A stretch of 64,000 bases of DNA from Pocillopora verrucosa (taxonomy: Eukaryota; Cnidaria; Anthozoa; Scleractinia; Pocilloporidae): the NCBI RefSeq assembly GCF_036669915.1, contig NC_089322.1, positions 20,382,535-20,446,534 on the forward strand, read 5' to 3'. Under the pieces are notes generated by a model. It was not told the origin of the DNA and ran no database searches. It saw only the letters and a program-made list of their open reading frames with translations. Made by a program: the position numbers and the translations under genes. Positions 1 through 12,100 of this stretch are shown in pieces. Numbering within the stretch: position 1 is the stretch's first letter; every line of letters starts with the position of its first letter.

Positions 1-256
1 TAACTAAAAAAAAAAGTGTACATTAGATGTAAAAGCATGTTCACTGCATTTTTATAAAAAAAGGTTGCGTGACATTCGCAAAATTAATTCCCAATTTTTG
101 TCAGGGTTAATCAAAACTGGTGATATTTTGGTAAAATAACACGTCATTGAAATCTTAGTGCTTAATGTCAATCACGAATCGGAGAAAAAGGCGGCGAAGA
201 ACCTACAGGTGGATATTAAGATGCAATAGGCAGTTACCGTAAGAAACATTACAGAA

Positions 257-497
257 GCGTGACATGCCGGGTAAATTATTCAGTATCTGTTCGCTTGGAC
301 AACTGTTACTGTAATCCGTCTAAACAAAAGATGCTTGAAAAAGACAACTGCGAAATGCAAATTTTTTCACAAAAAGGCGTGACATGCTGGGTAAATTATT
401 CAGTATTCGTTCGCAAGGACAACTGTTATTGTAGTCCGTCTAAACAAAAGATGTTTGAAAAAGACAACTGCGAAATGCAGATTTTTTTCACAAAAAG
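257..497. repeat. Two-copy tandem duplication, 120-bp unit
   Basis: Two near-identical units (257-376 and 377-497) start with gcgtgacatgc and end with ttcacaaaaag. They differ at only a handful of bases. The duplicated frame is open on the plus strand and cysteine-rich, but it has no ATG start and nothing suggests it is expressed. It lies on the downstream (intronic) side of the P450 exon. Confidence 0.85.
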
Positions 498-871
498 GCT
501 TAGTAGGGCATTGCAGCCTCACATATTGAATTGTGTTTTATACCGACGTTAATACAGCCGACCCTTAATTGAAAGATTATTTCTCTAATTTTATCGTGTA
601 TTGTTGCAAGTTTAGCTTTTTGATAGCTCTTCCTAAATAAATAAAACCTTGTAGGTTGTGCTTGTGCTTAAAAACAACAAAAGTAACTTTAAATCCGGCG
701 TGACGAGCAAAATGTTTCCGATAAATTTAGCGATGGTAACAAATTTTTGACAGCACACAATTTTATCTTGCGAAAATAAAACATATTTTTTGAATACCAA
801 ATATTAAGCCACGAATATTCCTAGTTACGTAATTGATACAAAGAATGAATAAAGGTTTCACGGCTGCTTAC

Positions 872-1397
872 CCGTTTCGGAGAACTTTTCCATTTTGGCA
901 TGAAGCTTCTCCGAGGCATTTTCTATTATCGGCACAATTTGCTTCAGTTTGTTGGCGGTAAAGGTGGGAGTTAGAGTCGTTCTTATACGCTTCCACGTCT
1001 CTCCTTCAGCGATGAACAATCCCGAGTTCAGAGGTGGTCTGGGTTTGATGAAAGCAGGTCGATTTGGGAACTTGTGGAAATCCTTGACCAAAATTTGCTT
1101 GACAATTTCGGGATCAGTGACGACAATAATCGGTGAGCGACCAAAGCACGACTTGTATACTCGTCCGTACTTGTAGAAGTAGTTAAGGAACATCTTGTGA
1201 ATGCCGCCATATTTGAAAATATCGAGGAGATTACCGATCCAAGGCCACGGTTTTGGACCCGGGAGTGGAGAACCGCCAAGAATCGAGTTGTATCGGCGCA
1301 AACCTTGCCAATAGATGAGCACTAAAAAACCAAAGATTAACGCCAACCATGTGTAAATGTCGATGTTATGCACATACTGGAGGACGGAATCCATCAT
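872..1397 (-). CDS. Cytochrome P450, CYP3-clan-like, first coding exon (partial gene)
   Basis: Predicted ER-membrane haem monooxygenase; only the N-terminal part is in the window. The exon begins MMDSVLQYVHN, has a membrane anchor at about residues 10-28 (TWLALIFGFLVLIYW), then the proline-rich hinge PLPGPKPWPWIGN. Further on, YGRVYKSCFGRSPIIVVTDPE, FPNRPAF, EGETWKRIRTTLTPTFT and KQIVPIIENASEKL follow the order of CYP3A-type proteins (WKRxRxxLxPTFTxxKLK, MVPII). It ends at a minus-strand donor, acg-g|gtaagc. The reading frame stays open upstream to 1559, but the methionine pair just before the membrane anchor is the more natural start and the rest is probably 5' UTR. The I-helix, ExxR and haem-Cys exons would lie left of the window. 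Nothing coding was identified between this exon and base 1. The subfamily cannot be assigned from this exon. Confidence 0.85.
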
Positions 1398-2380
1398 TGG
1401 GGGTGTTGCCTTCTGTTGTCCAGACGAAAACGCCACTGTTGGAACTAAAATGCGGTTATATTTATTATGCGCGGCGATCATGCGTGACAAATTGATTTGT
1501 TGCCGGATATGGCACGGTTTGCGTGACCATATCCACGTTGTCAGTGCTGCGTCATGCACCCGGCCGAGTGCTACGTCAGCATTTTCACGTTGTCGTTTCT
1601 AAATGGTTGCTGTTCCGTTACGCAAAAAAATTTAACAAATAAATAAATTCTTGAGCCCATAAGTTTTCGTGTCTTCTGAGGAAAGTCGCCTGTGCAGTTT
1701 TTACCAATTTAGCACCTTAGATTTTTATCCTGAATGACAATGGTTTTTTCCTTCAATACGTTCCTTGATTTATGTCAGAAATTCGCCACACTTTCGCGTT
1801 CAACTGTGTTGTAGAACTTTTCTAATGAAGTTTCAGGATTGTTTTCAGAAAAAAACGTCTCAAGTGCCGTTTCTGGTACTTATTTAGTAATTTTTTGGGG
1901 GTAGGTTCCTGCATTTAAGGCCTGGTTTCTAACTCGTGTACTCAACAATATATTGATATGAGAAGCATGAGAATTTGGTCCAATAAAATATCTTGTTTAT
2001 CCTTAGTAAGTTGAACCTGTCGGTGGCAGGGAGGAGAGGACGTGAGATGAAGGGCTCTTAAGCGTTCTTAAATTGAGTTATTACATAGAGCATAGAGCAA
2101 AATCCTGAACACAATTTTGACATACAGCTGCTTTCCGGGGTGACCCTCACAGCATAATGTTCGAATTCCCGAGCATAATATATATGATCCTATATAAGAG
2201 ACCAGATTGTTCGTTGGCGAGCACACATTTTTTCCTTTGTTTTTAAAAAATTGTGTCGCCTGAACTCTACGTTCACACGGGGTAAAACTGTCAGCAGGAC
2301 AGTCGAGAGTACAGTGCCGTGAAACAAAAGGATTAACTTGATAAAAAAAAGGGTCCCTCTCAAGACATGAGGGTCCAGTT
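1398..2380. other. P450 upstream / intergenic stretch without recognisable gene
   Basis: This stretch lies between the P450 start and the end of IMMP2L. It should include the P450 5' UTR and promoter. I see no coding exon and no repeat that I recognise; a short open frame at 1357-1602 on plus is antisense to the P450 exon. Confidence 0.5.
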
Positions 2381-2387
2381 GTATAAA

Positions 2388-2505
2388 GGGCGGATAACGC
2401 TATCCAACGGATAAATCGCTATCCGGCAGATAAGTGATAGCAAAACTTATAGCGTTATCCACCGGATAGAGTTTTATCCAGTGGGTAACGCTATCCAACC
2501 TTCGA
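2388..2505. repeat. Dispersed GGATAACGCTATCC-type repeat, copy 1
   Basis: It consists of alternating direct and inverted copies of motifs such as ggataacgctatcc, atccaacggataa and atccaccggat. A rearranged relative lies at 56816-56935 (SLMAP intron), sharing tatccaacctt and the cagataag/cggataag blocks in a different order. It is likely a non-autonomous foldback-type element. Confidence 0.7.
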
Positions 2506-2623
2506 ACAACCGAGACCAGGAGTTGAAAAACGAATGAGAAACACCAATAAGAACTTGAAGAAATTCGAGTCCTTCTTATTTTCTAAATGCTAAAATCAAT
2601 CTCGCCTAAGTTTCCATTATGGG

Positions 2624-5600
2624 TCAACTGCTCAAGTCGCATGAGAATTCAGTAACAGAACCAGAATCGTCCACTAAGCTGTAAGATCTACACGCCGTAC
2701 TAATTCCGTTCTCTTTATCAACTTGTGGCTTGATCGAATGTTCACCGGTCTTTTCTTCTTCCGAAATTGAAAATTTTCCTTGGAGCTCGAGTCTTTCATC
2801 GCACGTGATCTTCTCCAACCTTTGCCATCTTTTGGGAGGCCACACAATGCGAGTCGCTTTTCCTTGGATTAATCCAACAGCCACCTGACGAAAATTACAA
2901 CACAAGTTATCAAAAGAGTAGTCTGCAAAAGGCAAACAAATTAAAAACGAAATGAGGAAAAACACGAACTTCCAAGAATTCCCGTCTCAAAGAGCTCAAT
3001 AAAATATAACACGGATCAAATTTAAAAAGGCTTATTGAATGAAAAGCAAAACAAGTTGAGTATAGAAAGACGCGACTCTTATAACGACTTCTGCTGGGGT
3101 TTTCGAAGGGAAGAACCACTTATAAAATCTTTCAAGATTTATAAAAATGCGACCTTCAGTGCTTCAAAACGTCACAGTGAAACAATGAAATCCTCACAGT
3201 AGCACACTGTATAAACACCGTGAGCTCCAAGTTATGAAGCAAGTCAATAACTCTATGAAAGCCCCTCTGGATACTTGAAGGATCTGTGTATAGCAAAAAT
3301 AGTACAAACAACAACAACAACTACAGAAAACAGAACTCACCGGTCCAAAAGAATTGCTGTCATGACTATGAGAGTGATTGTCACCCTCCACCCAGCAATG
3401 TCCTTTTGGAATTTTCACAATCTTCTTTTTGTAGTTAATGCTTCTACAAAACAGAGAAACAGGAATTATTGTTCAACAATGAACATCCTAACACAATGGC
3501 AGGTCACAGCCCATTAAGGTAAATGGTAGTGTACATATACGTTGGCAAAATTTAAAGATGCCAGTCAAATCACAAACCAGATAATTAGGATATCAGTGAA
3601 AGCAGGCCCTCAATATCAAGCCTGCAGTATGCACGATTCTCCACAGCAGGAAGATTTGAGAAAAGCTGGGGAAATTTGCCAGGGAGTCTGGCACTAATAA
3701 TTATCAGTGCCAGTCCCCCTATAGACCTCTCACCAGCTCAAGTTTTTCAAGGCCCCATATTTTCCCTGGGGGGGGGGGGGGGGGGCAAATAAATGATCAA
3801 GCTAGGATATCAGATATATATCCTGTACAACTTTCTGGAGAAATAATATAAAATTATTCCATAAGCGCACGTAGGATAAGAGATAATTGATATCCAACCA
3901 GGCCTGTAGGGCTGAGTTGACATCATCTCATATACAACAAGCACAAGTGGAATAATTGTTTTATTAAAATAAAACCAAAGTAAAGATAAATAAATACAAT
4001 TTTTAGCTCCGGTTTAATTTTGCACTGATGCATACACTTACCATATTTGTGGAGTGTGGTATAATGGCTCATAACAAATGATGGCTAGGCCAATGAAACT
4101 CTTGAATTGCATTATCCATTGATCTAGTTTTTAATAGTGATGGTTATCAAGTACATCTGACCCACTAGGTCATAGGGTCTTATCCTTTATTGTAAGCAGT
4201 TCCTAAGTGTCAACATTTTTGCAGGAGAGTGAATACAGAAACAGTAGTATCTTTTTAAAATCATATCATAACTCACCTTACACGGTCGCCTTCTAGAGCT
4301 ATAACTCTCTTTATTAAGGCAGCATCAGGATCTGTGGGATCACTAGGTTTATATAAAATAATAAGGGAAATTATAGCAATTACAATCATGTTGTAGCTGT
4401 GTTTTGTAAATAGCCAATTGGAATGCCTCCTGCTAGGTCAATTTTAAACCAACTCACCATATTCCCTTGAATAAGCACCCACACTCCAATAAGCACCCTC
4501 CCCTCCCCTGAAATAGCACCTACCCTATCGGCCATCAAATTAAACAAGACCCCCTCCCCTCAAATAGTGCCCACCCCCCTTCTGGCTCCCCCTCACTTCC
4601 TTAAATAGTTATTAGGATACAAAGAAAACCTGTACGGGATTTGAACCCATGACCTCTGCGATACCGGTGCAGCGCTCTACCAACTGAGCTAACAAGCCAA
4701 CTAGTCAATGTGTTGGGTCCAAATAAACCAGCCAAGTGATGAATGATGATTTTAGATATATGAAATTCATATATTTGCACTGCGGTAAAGAAATGAAAAT
4801 AAGAGTGTTCTTAGCTGTGAGGATCTCTAAATTTTGTTTCTTCACCACAGTGCAAATATATGAATTTCATATATCTAAAATCATCACAAAGAAAACCTGT
4901 TTGTATTTCCACTTAATATAGCCTTAATAACACCCTCCTGCCATTTTATTCCTCCCCCCATTTGAGCCAAAATTTTTAATAAGAGCCCAGGTGCTTATTC
5001 AAGGAAATATGGTACTGACTTCTTTCAAATATTGTGAGCATAATCATTATTCTTTTATCCAAAAGTAAATCAGTCTTCCTGGCATTGTCAGTAAAAATAA
5101 CAGTAATTAAAATTTGTGAGCATAATCATTATTCTTTTATCCAAAAGTAAATTAGTCTTCCTGGCCTTGTCAGTAAAAATAATAGTAATTAAAATTTCAC
5201 CCAAATGTGAGGCTTTCACATAAGAAGCCTAAAATGTTCATACCAGTCTTTGTTTACACTGAACTGTAGAACTTTTCACTTACGTCAAAGTAACAATGTC
5301 TCCTCTGTTAATTCCTTCAAATCGCCGGACAGCCCAGCTGTTGACAAGCACTACATCACTACTTTTACGTGGATTGGGATTTAAGGTCGGCTGGGCAGAA
5401 AAAAAGTGAATAACTACTAATTAACAAAATTAATGAACTACTGATAATATAGAATATTTATATTCCGTTTATATGGCATATTGTAAGAGAATCTGTACAC
5501 CAAATCTTAACCCTATAACTCCTTCATGCGTGACCAATGAGTAATTTTTCTCCACAATATCAACACATTTTCAAACAAAAAGTGATAACACAAAAAATTT

Positions 5601-5841
5601 CAATCTCAGAATACAACAACAAATTCTCAGAGCTTAAATTTTGAGATATACGCATAAGAAATTAAGGAAATTAAATGTAACGGAAAGTACTCTTGAAACT
5701 CACTTGCATAGAGATGCCAGTTACACCTTTGACGCTTCCAACATAGTCCACGAATGTGATAACCACAGGCACACCGATGACAAAACCACGGGTAAACATT
5801 CCAAGAACATTTATGTATGGTCTCACTCTCTGGTAAACCAT
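2624..5841 (-). CDS. IMMP2L: Mitochondrial inner membrane protease subunit 2
   Basis: Signal-peptidase-I-like serine protease of the mitochondrial inner membrane, facing the intermembrane space. Five coding exons on minus: 5704-5841, 5284-5390, 4277-4342, 3341-3443 and 2624-2884. All phases agree and every junction is GT-AG, giving 224 residues. The N-terminal membrane segment is RGFVIGVPVVITFVDYVGSV. The catalytic serine is in GISMQP (Ser44) and the catalytic lysine in ALIKRVIALEGD (Lys93), close to Ser43/Lys91 as recalled for human IMMP2L. Box E follows: PKGHCWVEGDN then DSNSFGPV, and finally IVWPPKRWQRLE. The last exon runs about 50 residues past the usual end, through a charged tail, to TGA at 2624-2626. 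The start codon was chosen because the first exon then matches the family's N-terminus. The gene is divergently paired with NUBP1. Confidence 0.93.
3768..3785. repeat. Poly-G tract (18 G)
   Basis: An uninterrupted run of 18 G in IMMP2L intron 4 of the gene on minus (so poly-C in the transcript). It is length-unstable DNA and a likely sequencing or assembly weak point. Confidence 0.9.
4629..4698 (-). repeat. tRNA-Thr-like SINE head
   Basis: On minus it reads like a tRNA: box A TAGCTCAGTTGG, box B GGTTCAAATCC, paired D and T arms, and an anticodon loop whose middle triplet is GGT. The acceptor ends do not pair properly and the anticodon stem has a mismatch, so it is a tRNA-derived element in an IMMP2L intron rather than a working tRNA gene. 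Confidence 0.75.
4745..4885. repeat. Foldback element with 41-bp arms
   Basis: The left arm (4745-4785) and right arm (4845-4885) are reverse complements with one mismatch in 41, around a 59-nt loop. Each arm itself contains the near-palindrome atatatgaaattcatatat. It sits directly beside the tRNA-like SINE head and may be part of one composite insertion. Confidence 0.85.
5032..5195. repeat. Two-copy tandem duplication, 82-bp unit
   Basis: 5032-5113 and 5114-5195 differ at only a few bases. Both begin ttgtgagcataatc and carry tcttttatccaaaagtaaa. The duplication lies inside an IMMP2L intron and has no coding content. Confidence 0.85.
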
Positions 5842-6138
5842 AGCGATTTATTCAAATGTGCCGTTACTGAAATCTACCAGTCAGTTTATCGTATTTTGAG
5901 AATGTGAGCGATAGATCCTCCATGTTGTTTTCCGACTTGCATTCAAGAACGAGAATAGCCTGGGAACAAAACTAGTATCATTCGTACCAGTCCTTTGAAG
6001 CTGCGCGTTCAACATGGCGCATGAGGTTTGTGCGGAAAGCGCGTTTATTTGAAGGTCGTTGAATTGAGTTAAGATTGGTCGAGTTTTAAAATGGTTTCAT
6101 CAGAAGAAAGTATCATTTTGTTTTAAACTTAACTCAAC
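5842..6138. promoter_or_regulatory. Bidirectional IMMP2L / NUBP1 promoter region
   Basis: The 297 bp between the two divergent start codons must hold both 5' UTRs and both promoters. The segment has no TATA box that I can see. It contains aacatggcgc at 6011-6020, which resembles the YY1 core AANATGGCGNC, a common housekeeping promoter motif. Assignment as a shared promoter is inference from geometry. Confidence 0.65.
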
Positions 6139-9100
6139 ATGGAGGCGGATGGTGATAAAGCAACTGCGATTGGATGTCCTTCACAGACGGTGAGTTATTC
6201 TAGCAACTTGGGTATCTAAATTTGTAGCAACCTACCATAATTTGGAGGTGATTGGTCTTCTTACGTCCTTCTAATCGCTCGGCAGAAACATAATACTGAC
6301 CTTACCATTATCATAAGTGGACCCTCAATAATGGTATGGACCTTGCTTATGCTTCTCAGGGGCGTAGAAGCTACTGGGGTGTAAATGGGCCTTTTCAAAG
6401 AAGGGGGATGGAGGTCACACTATGCCACACCCAGGGTACCCATGCGAAAGATATTTTTCAGATGAGTATTGAGTGATTGATACTGTGTAGATCTTCAGGA
6501 AGAACCTTCATAATAATTCCTGGAAAGTGTGATGAAGAAAATACAATGATGGTGCCAGGCAACTTTTCATTACACAAGCTGCACCTAAAGAGTGGCTTCA
6601 GGTATAGTCTAGTCAATGAGATTACCATAATATTCTTTTATCAGTCCCTGGCAGGTAAAGCTGCTGTATGTCAAGGATGCCCAGGACAGTATCTCTGTAG
6701 TCAACAAGGTAGATTGTTTTCAAACGTTGGATTTTTAAAATAATACACACACCATTAACTTGGTTCCATTTTACATTTTACAAATTATACAAAAATATAA
6801 GAACACTGTACAGCTAGCTAGGCCTGTTTTTTAAATATAATAATTATTCTCTGACACACATCATAATTTCTTTGAAAAGATTGAATTCCCCTATATGAAA
6901 ATATTTCAGATTGAGGAAAGCTCTTTACTAGCTGGTGTCTCAACAGTGAAATATGATAAAGAAATTATAGATTAAAATCACTGGGGGCAAATTGAAATTA
7001 GTCCTCTTTTGATTGCTCTAAATCTAATCAAACATCAGTTTTTGGCCATGAAAAAATTGAAGTACAGTATATGTGAAGAAAGGAAAAATTTGGTTACTAG
7101 ATACATTTAACCCTTTAACTCCCGTGCCATGAGTGACCAAGACAGAATTTCTCCTTACTATATCTATACAATACTATGCAGACAAGTGATGAGATTAAAG
7201 AAAAATATAAATTATGGGATTACTAATTGATCCGATGCCAAATTCTCCAAACTAACCTAATGAGAATCGTTTGGCAGACAGTGAGGAGAATTGCTAATGA
7301 GATCTTGGGAGTTAAAGGGTTAAAAGTCCTAAAACTCATTTTTTATTGATCAACAGGTGTCTTGGACCCAGATCAAGAGATGATTGATTTGCGAATGAAT
7401 GCAGTCAAACATAAGATTCTTATTTTATCAGGAAAAGGGGGTAATAATGTGTTGTAGTCTTGAATTAATTTCAGATCATAATGATTCAAATCCAGTGTGA
7501 TTTGATTTTCCTTTGTTCTGGATATGTTACCATAATTCTTAACAAAGGAAATACAAATCAAGCTGGTTGAATTCACTTATCACTTTAAACTGCAATAAAT
7601 TGTACACGGTACTGCAATATACTATTTTAAGTCAATCAAATTGAAGTTAGTTTCCTAGTTCATTATATTTGAATCTAGGATTGACTCCTTCCTCCTTTCA
7701 CCTGTCTTATCATAAAGGACCTCTTGTTGCAGCGTTTAGATCACCCCTGATGAAGGCACCAGACGGGAGTGTCAAAACATTAGGTCTATGAATTGTAACT
7801 TCTCAGTTTCACTCATTAAATCTTTAAACCAGAGTAGCATCAAACCATATCTGAGTTTCACTCCTGTTTCAAATTTTTACTTCTTTTTTATGACTCATTA
7901 CACCAATTTGAAAATGAAAAAGTACATGTTCATAATTATTGTCGTAAACCATCTTAATTCATTACTAAAGCTGCCCATTTTCTTGCATGGTTAACCCTTT
8001 AATTCCCAGAGGTGATCAACATGAAACTTCTTCTGATAATATCCTTACATTATCCTGCAAACAGCTAATGAGAATATTCAAACTTATCAGGTAGAAGTTG
8101 TTGTCTTGATCTAACACCAAATTCTCATAACTAATCTACAAGGATATGCGTAACAGCTAGAAGGGAGAATTACTAGTTAGAACTTGGCAGTGAAAGGGTT
8201 AAGTAATGGGAAAAGGTTATGGCCAAGACTGAAGGAGTTGGAAGGGCTGAAAATTCCTTACAACTTACCAGCCTGGTAATCTTTCTCGAAATTTCCAAAA
8301 TCCAAGCAGTGTGATCATTAAATTGGGAGATATTGCAGGTGGATACTTAGCATAGTATTTTGTAACTAGCTTCCAACCAACAGGGTTACACATTCTAAGC
8401 CCATTGGAATTCTACAGCACAATTAGGAATCAAAATAAAATTACAAACCACATGATTAATCAGTAAAGGTTTGTCTTTAAATCTGGATTTTTGTAGGAGT
8501 TGGTAAATCAAGTGTGGCTTCTAATCTTAGCATGGCTCTTGCTAACATGGGCCAAAAGGTAACATTATAAGACATGAGATACTACATCTAGTAAGGGTAG
8601 AGCCTGTGTACACAGAAAATATTTTTTATGTGTTTCTGTGTACAAGGACAGAAGTATTATAAATGTCAAAACTACTTATTATAACCTTTAACCCTTAAGA
8701 GTGACAAGCATCTAATTTCTCCTTACAATATCATCCCTGAATCAAACATTAAGGTCATGAGAATAAAGGAAATGATCAACAAGTATAGGAGCTCTTGATT
8801 GTTGAGCAAAATCTCCTTGTCAGCACCCTAAGAAATGTATAGAGAACAGTATGGAGATTATGTATGATGATGTTAGGTTGTAAAGGGTTAATGGAAAACC
8901 AGGTAGTTTGCAGTCATGTAAATTTTTATATCTTGACTGAGGGATATACAGTCTGTTTTGCTTGAACTCATTGTAGTATTGAGAGGCTTTATTTAATTCC
9001 AGTAGTTATTTCTCTGATCAGTAAAAGAAGGATATTTATTTGAATGAAAAAAAAATTGACAGGGTTAGTGGCACTTTAATGTCAATGTTGTGGGAAACAT

Positions 9101-12100
9101 TATACAACTCAACCTCTCAGTTTTGTACTTGAAATAAGCCACTTTTCTTAAGAGTTCAAACTACATACACTCCACCATACATCACAAATACAGTGGCCAA
9201 ATAAATTCTTAGGGGATACATTAACTATACAATGAACATGTTGCTGGTCAAAGTGAAATTCAGGTTAACCCTTTACACCCTAACATCAATATGCATATTC
9301 TCCGTACTGTTCTCTATACATTCCCTAAGCTGCTGACAAGGAGAATTTGGTATAACAATCAAGTTCTTCTTTGGCTGGTGATCATTTCTTTTTTTTCTTG
9401 TGATCTCGATGTGTGATTCAGGAGTGATATTGTAAGGAGATCAATAATTAGATTCTAGTCATTCTTATCGGTTAGAGGGTTAAAATGATTTCAGACTAGG
9501 TTGATTTGTATTTCTTTGGTTTTAAAACAATCACAATCATAATTTTTTATTAATGAAATGAAATACAAATTTTAAGGTAGTTACAAATATGTTTGACCCA
9601 AATTCACTTTATTTAAATGACATTTGGTATATTGGGACTAATTTTAACTTTGGTTTAGGTGGGGTTAGTGGACTTGGACATTTGTGGTCCAAGTGTACCA
9701 AAGCTAATGGCAGTTGAAGGACAACAAGTCATTAACTCACCATATGGATGGACTCCTTTGAAGTAAGAATGAATACATACTTCTGACAGAGTTTGAGGTT
9801 GCTGTTGTTGTTTTTTTTTTTCACACAAAGCATGCTTGCTGTAAATCCAAGCAAATAAAACATGGTTCTGTAGTTTACAGTACTAACCAAGAAAACATGG
9901 TTATACAGTAGAACACACCAGTGGCGGATTTAAGGGAGGGGCTCAGTTAAAAAAAAAAATAAATAAGAATTGCAGAAGGAAGAAAAGCTGGCAGGGCAAG
10001 TGACAAAAAACCAAGGCCCCCCTCCCACTCAGCTCAAGGTCTGGATCTGCTGCTGCACACTATGACAAAATGCAACACAAAACAACCCAAAGTAAAGACA
10101 GGACAATACAACAGGGAAGAGTAAATATAATACTGTAAATTGCAATACAGTTGACATTATTAGCATCTCCCTCTCTGCGGATGCCTTTTTGATTGTTCCA
10201 AAGTTCCTGAAGTAGGAGTCAGTACAGTCATCAATGGCATCTGAGATAATAACTTAAGTTTATATTAGGAACAGCTTCTGTATGAATTATAGGATGTGTA
10301 CACTTAGTGTCTTTTTTCCACCTTCAGATCGCCTCATTTTGGTGTAAAAGTTATGTCAGTAGGTTCTTTACTGCAAAAGACAGACAATGTGTAAGTTACT
10401 GGAAATGTGCATGTATGTATAGTCTAGTATTAGTTGTAAATAGCTATGAATTGAATGCGTTAGAGCAGAAATGTAACTGTGTCAGCATTGTTGAAGTACA
10501 TCTTCTTAGGCAAAGAACTTAGTATATACTTAGTTTCCTCAACTCTTATCCTCTTATAAGGGCTTTTGCCTACAGTTGGGTAAAAATATTTAACTCTTTA
10601 CCAAAGGAGATCAGAAACACAAAAAGCCTTAGCCTTTCTAGAAAGAAAATTTTTTATAAATATTTCAATTCATAGATCATAAGATGCTATTTTATTATTG
10701 AAATGTAAGCTGTTTTTTAATCTATATTTTAATCTGTAAAAAGTTCATTTTTCTTTTTTCTTTGTCACATTCCAGCAACATTCTTTTAAGCATTGACGAA
10801 TTTTTTTTCAATGAACTTTAGGATAATATGGCGCGGACCGCGGAAAACAGGTATGGTTCTTGTCGGTCTGGGCTCCCGCTTGTAAGGCTTTTAATAACCT
10901 ACAAAAAAAGGCCTTTCTTTTCTTTCTTTATATATATTTGTTACGTTTTTTAACGTTCTAGGTCTAATCAAGCAGTTTATGAAAGACACATTTTGGGGTC
11001 GCCTCGACTTTCTTATATTTGGTAAGTTACGGTATGCAGTTTTTAGGTCTTTTTTTGGTGGAAATTAACTAGTCTGAATATTGAGGGGCTGCGGGAAAAG
11101 ATAGTACCAACGATTTAATTGTAAATAGAATATGAAAGATGGTAATTTTGAGCTCGGTATCGTAAATAAATGGAGAAGGATGTTTTTCGTCTTGTCTCGA
11201 GTGAGATACAAAGAAAAAGTTCCATGAGAAATCGAACCTCAGACCTTCACATTCCTCGCGCTGATGCTCTACCTCTGAGCCAAAGAGATTCTATGGTTAG
11301 CAAGGCCCATTACAAAGTTCATATAATTGGAAGACAAAATTTGACCCTATCAGGTATTTGATTCTTTCTCAATACGAACTTTCAAAACCAGACAAAAACT
11401 CTCAATTGTTGTTAAGGATATGACGTCTTTGAAGACCCTGGGGCTGACAACTGGGCGAGAGGAAACTATTATTCAATTGAGTACCGGAAGTAATCCGCAA
11501 TTGCTTTGGTTATATCTAACTTTGCTCTGTGATTGGCCATTCTCTCGACCAATCAAATGCAAAACTAAAAACAATCGCGTCTTGGTCAATCGCATTTTCC
11601 CACGCTTCAAGCAGTTTGTTTGTTTTCACTTCGGGTTTTCATCAGCTCACCCGTGAGATATCGAGTTGAACACTCGAAGAGAAATTCTCTATTTACGCGC
11701 GCCATGTATTATTCTCTATTTAACAGACACACCACCCGGTACATCAGATGAGCATCTGACTGTTGTCAAAGCACTGAAAAACGTCAATCCTGATGGAGCT
11801 GTCGTGGTTACGACGCCTCAAGAGGTTGCGTTGGCAACGATCCGCAAGGAGCTGAATTTTTGCCGAAAGATGGATCTGACAGTGTTAGGCATCGTGGAAA
11901 ATATGAGTGGCTTTGTTTGTCCGTACTGTCAGGTATGTTAAGTATTTAAGCTATGTCACAAACTGCTTACGCTTGCTCCTAAGGGTTTTTTTTGTCAACA
12001 CAACCCTTGAGATAGTTGCCAACAATCAACCTTTACAAGGTGCTAATTATATTTATATCTTCTGTGTAGTTTGAGTTACGAAGCAGTTATGGTTTATGTT

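Noticed and set aside
259-552. Cysteine-repeat secreted peptide gene
   Set aside because: No ATG or signal peptide is present, and the apparent repeats come from a 120-bp DNA duplication.
1398-1559. P450 N-terminal extension of 54 codons
   Set aside because: It would place a charged stretch before the membrane anchor, unlike microsomal P450s; probably 5' UTR.
4629-4698. Functional tRNA-Thr gene on minus
   Set aside because: The acceptor arms do not pair, the anticodon stem has a mismatch, and the element sits among other repeats inside an intron.
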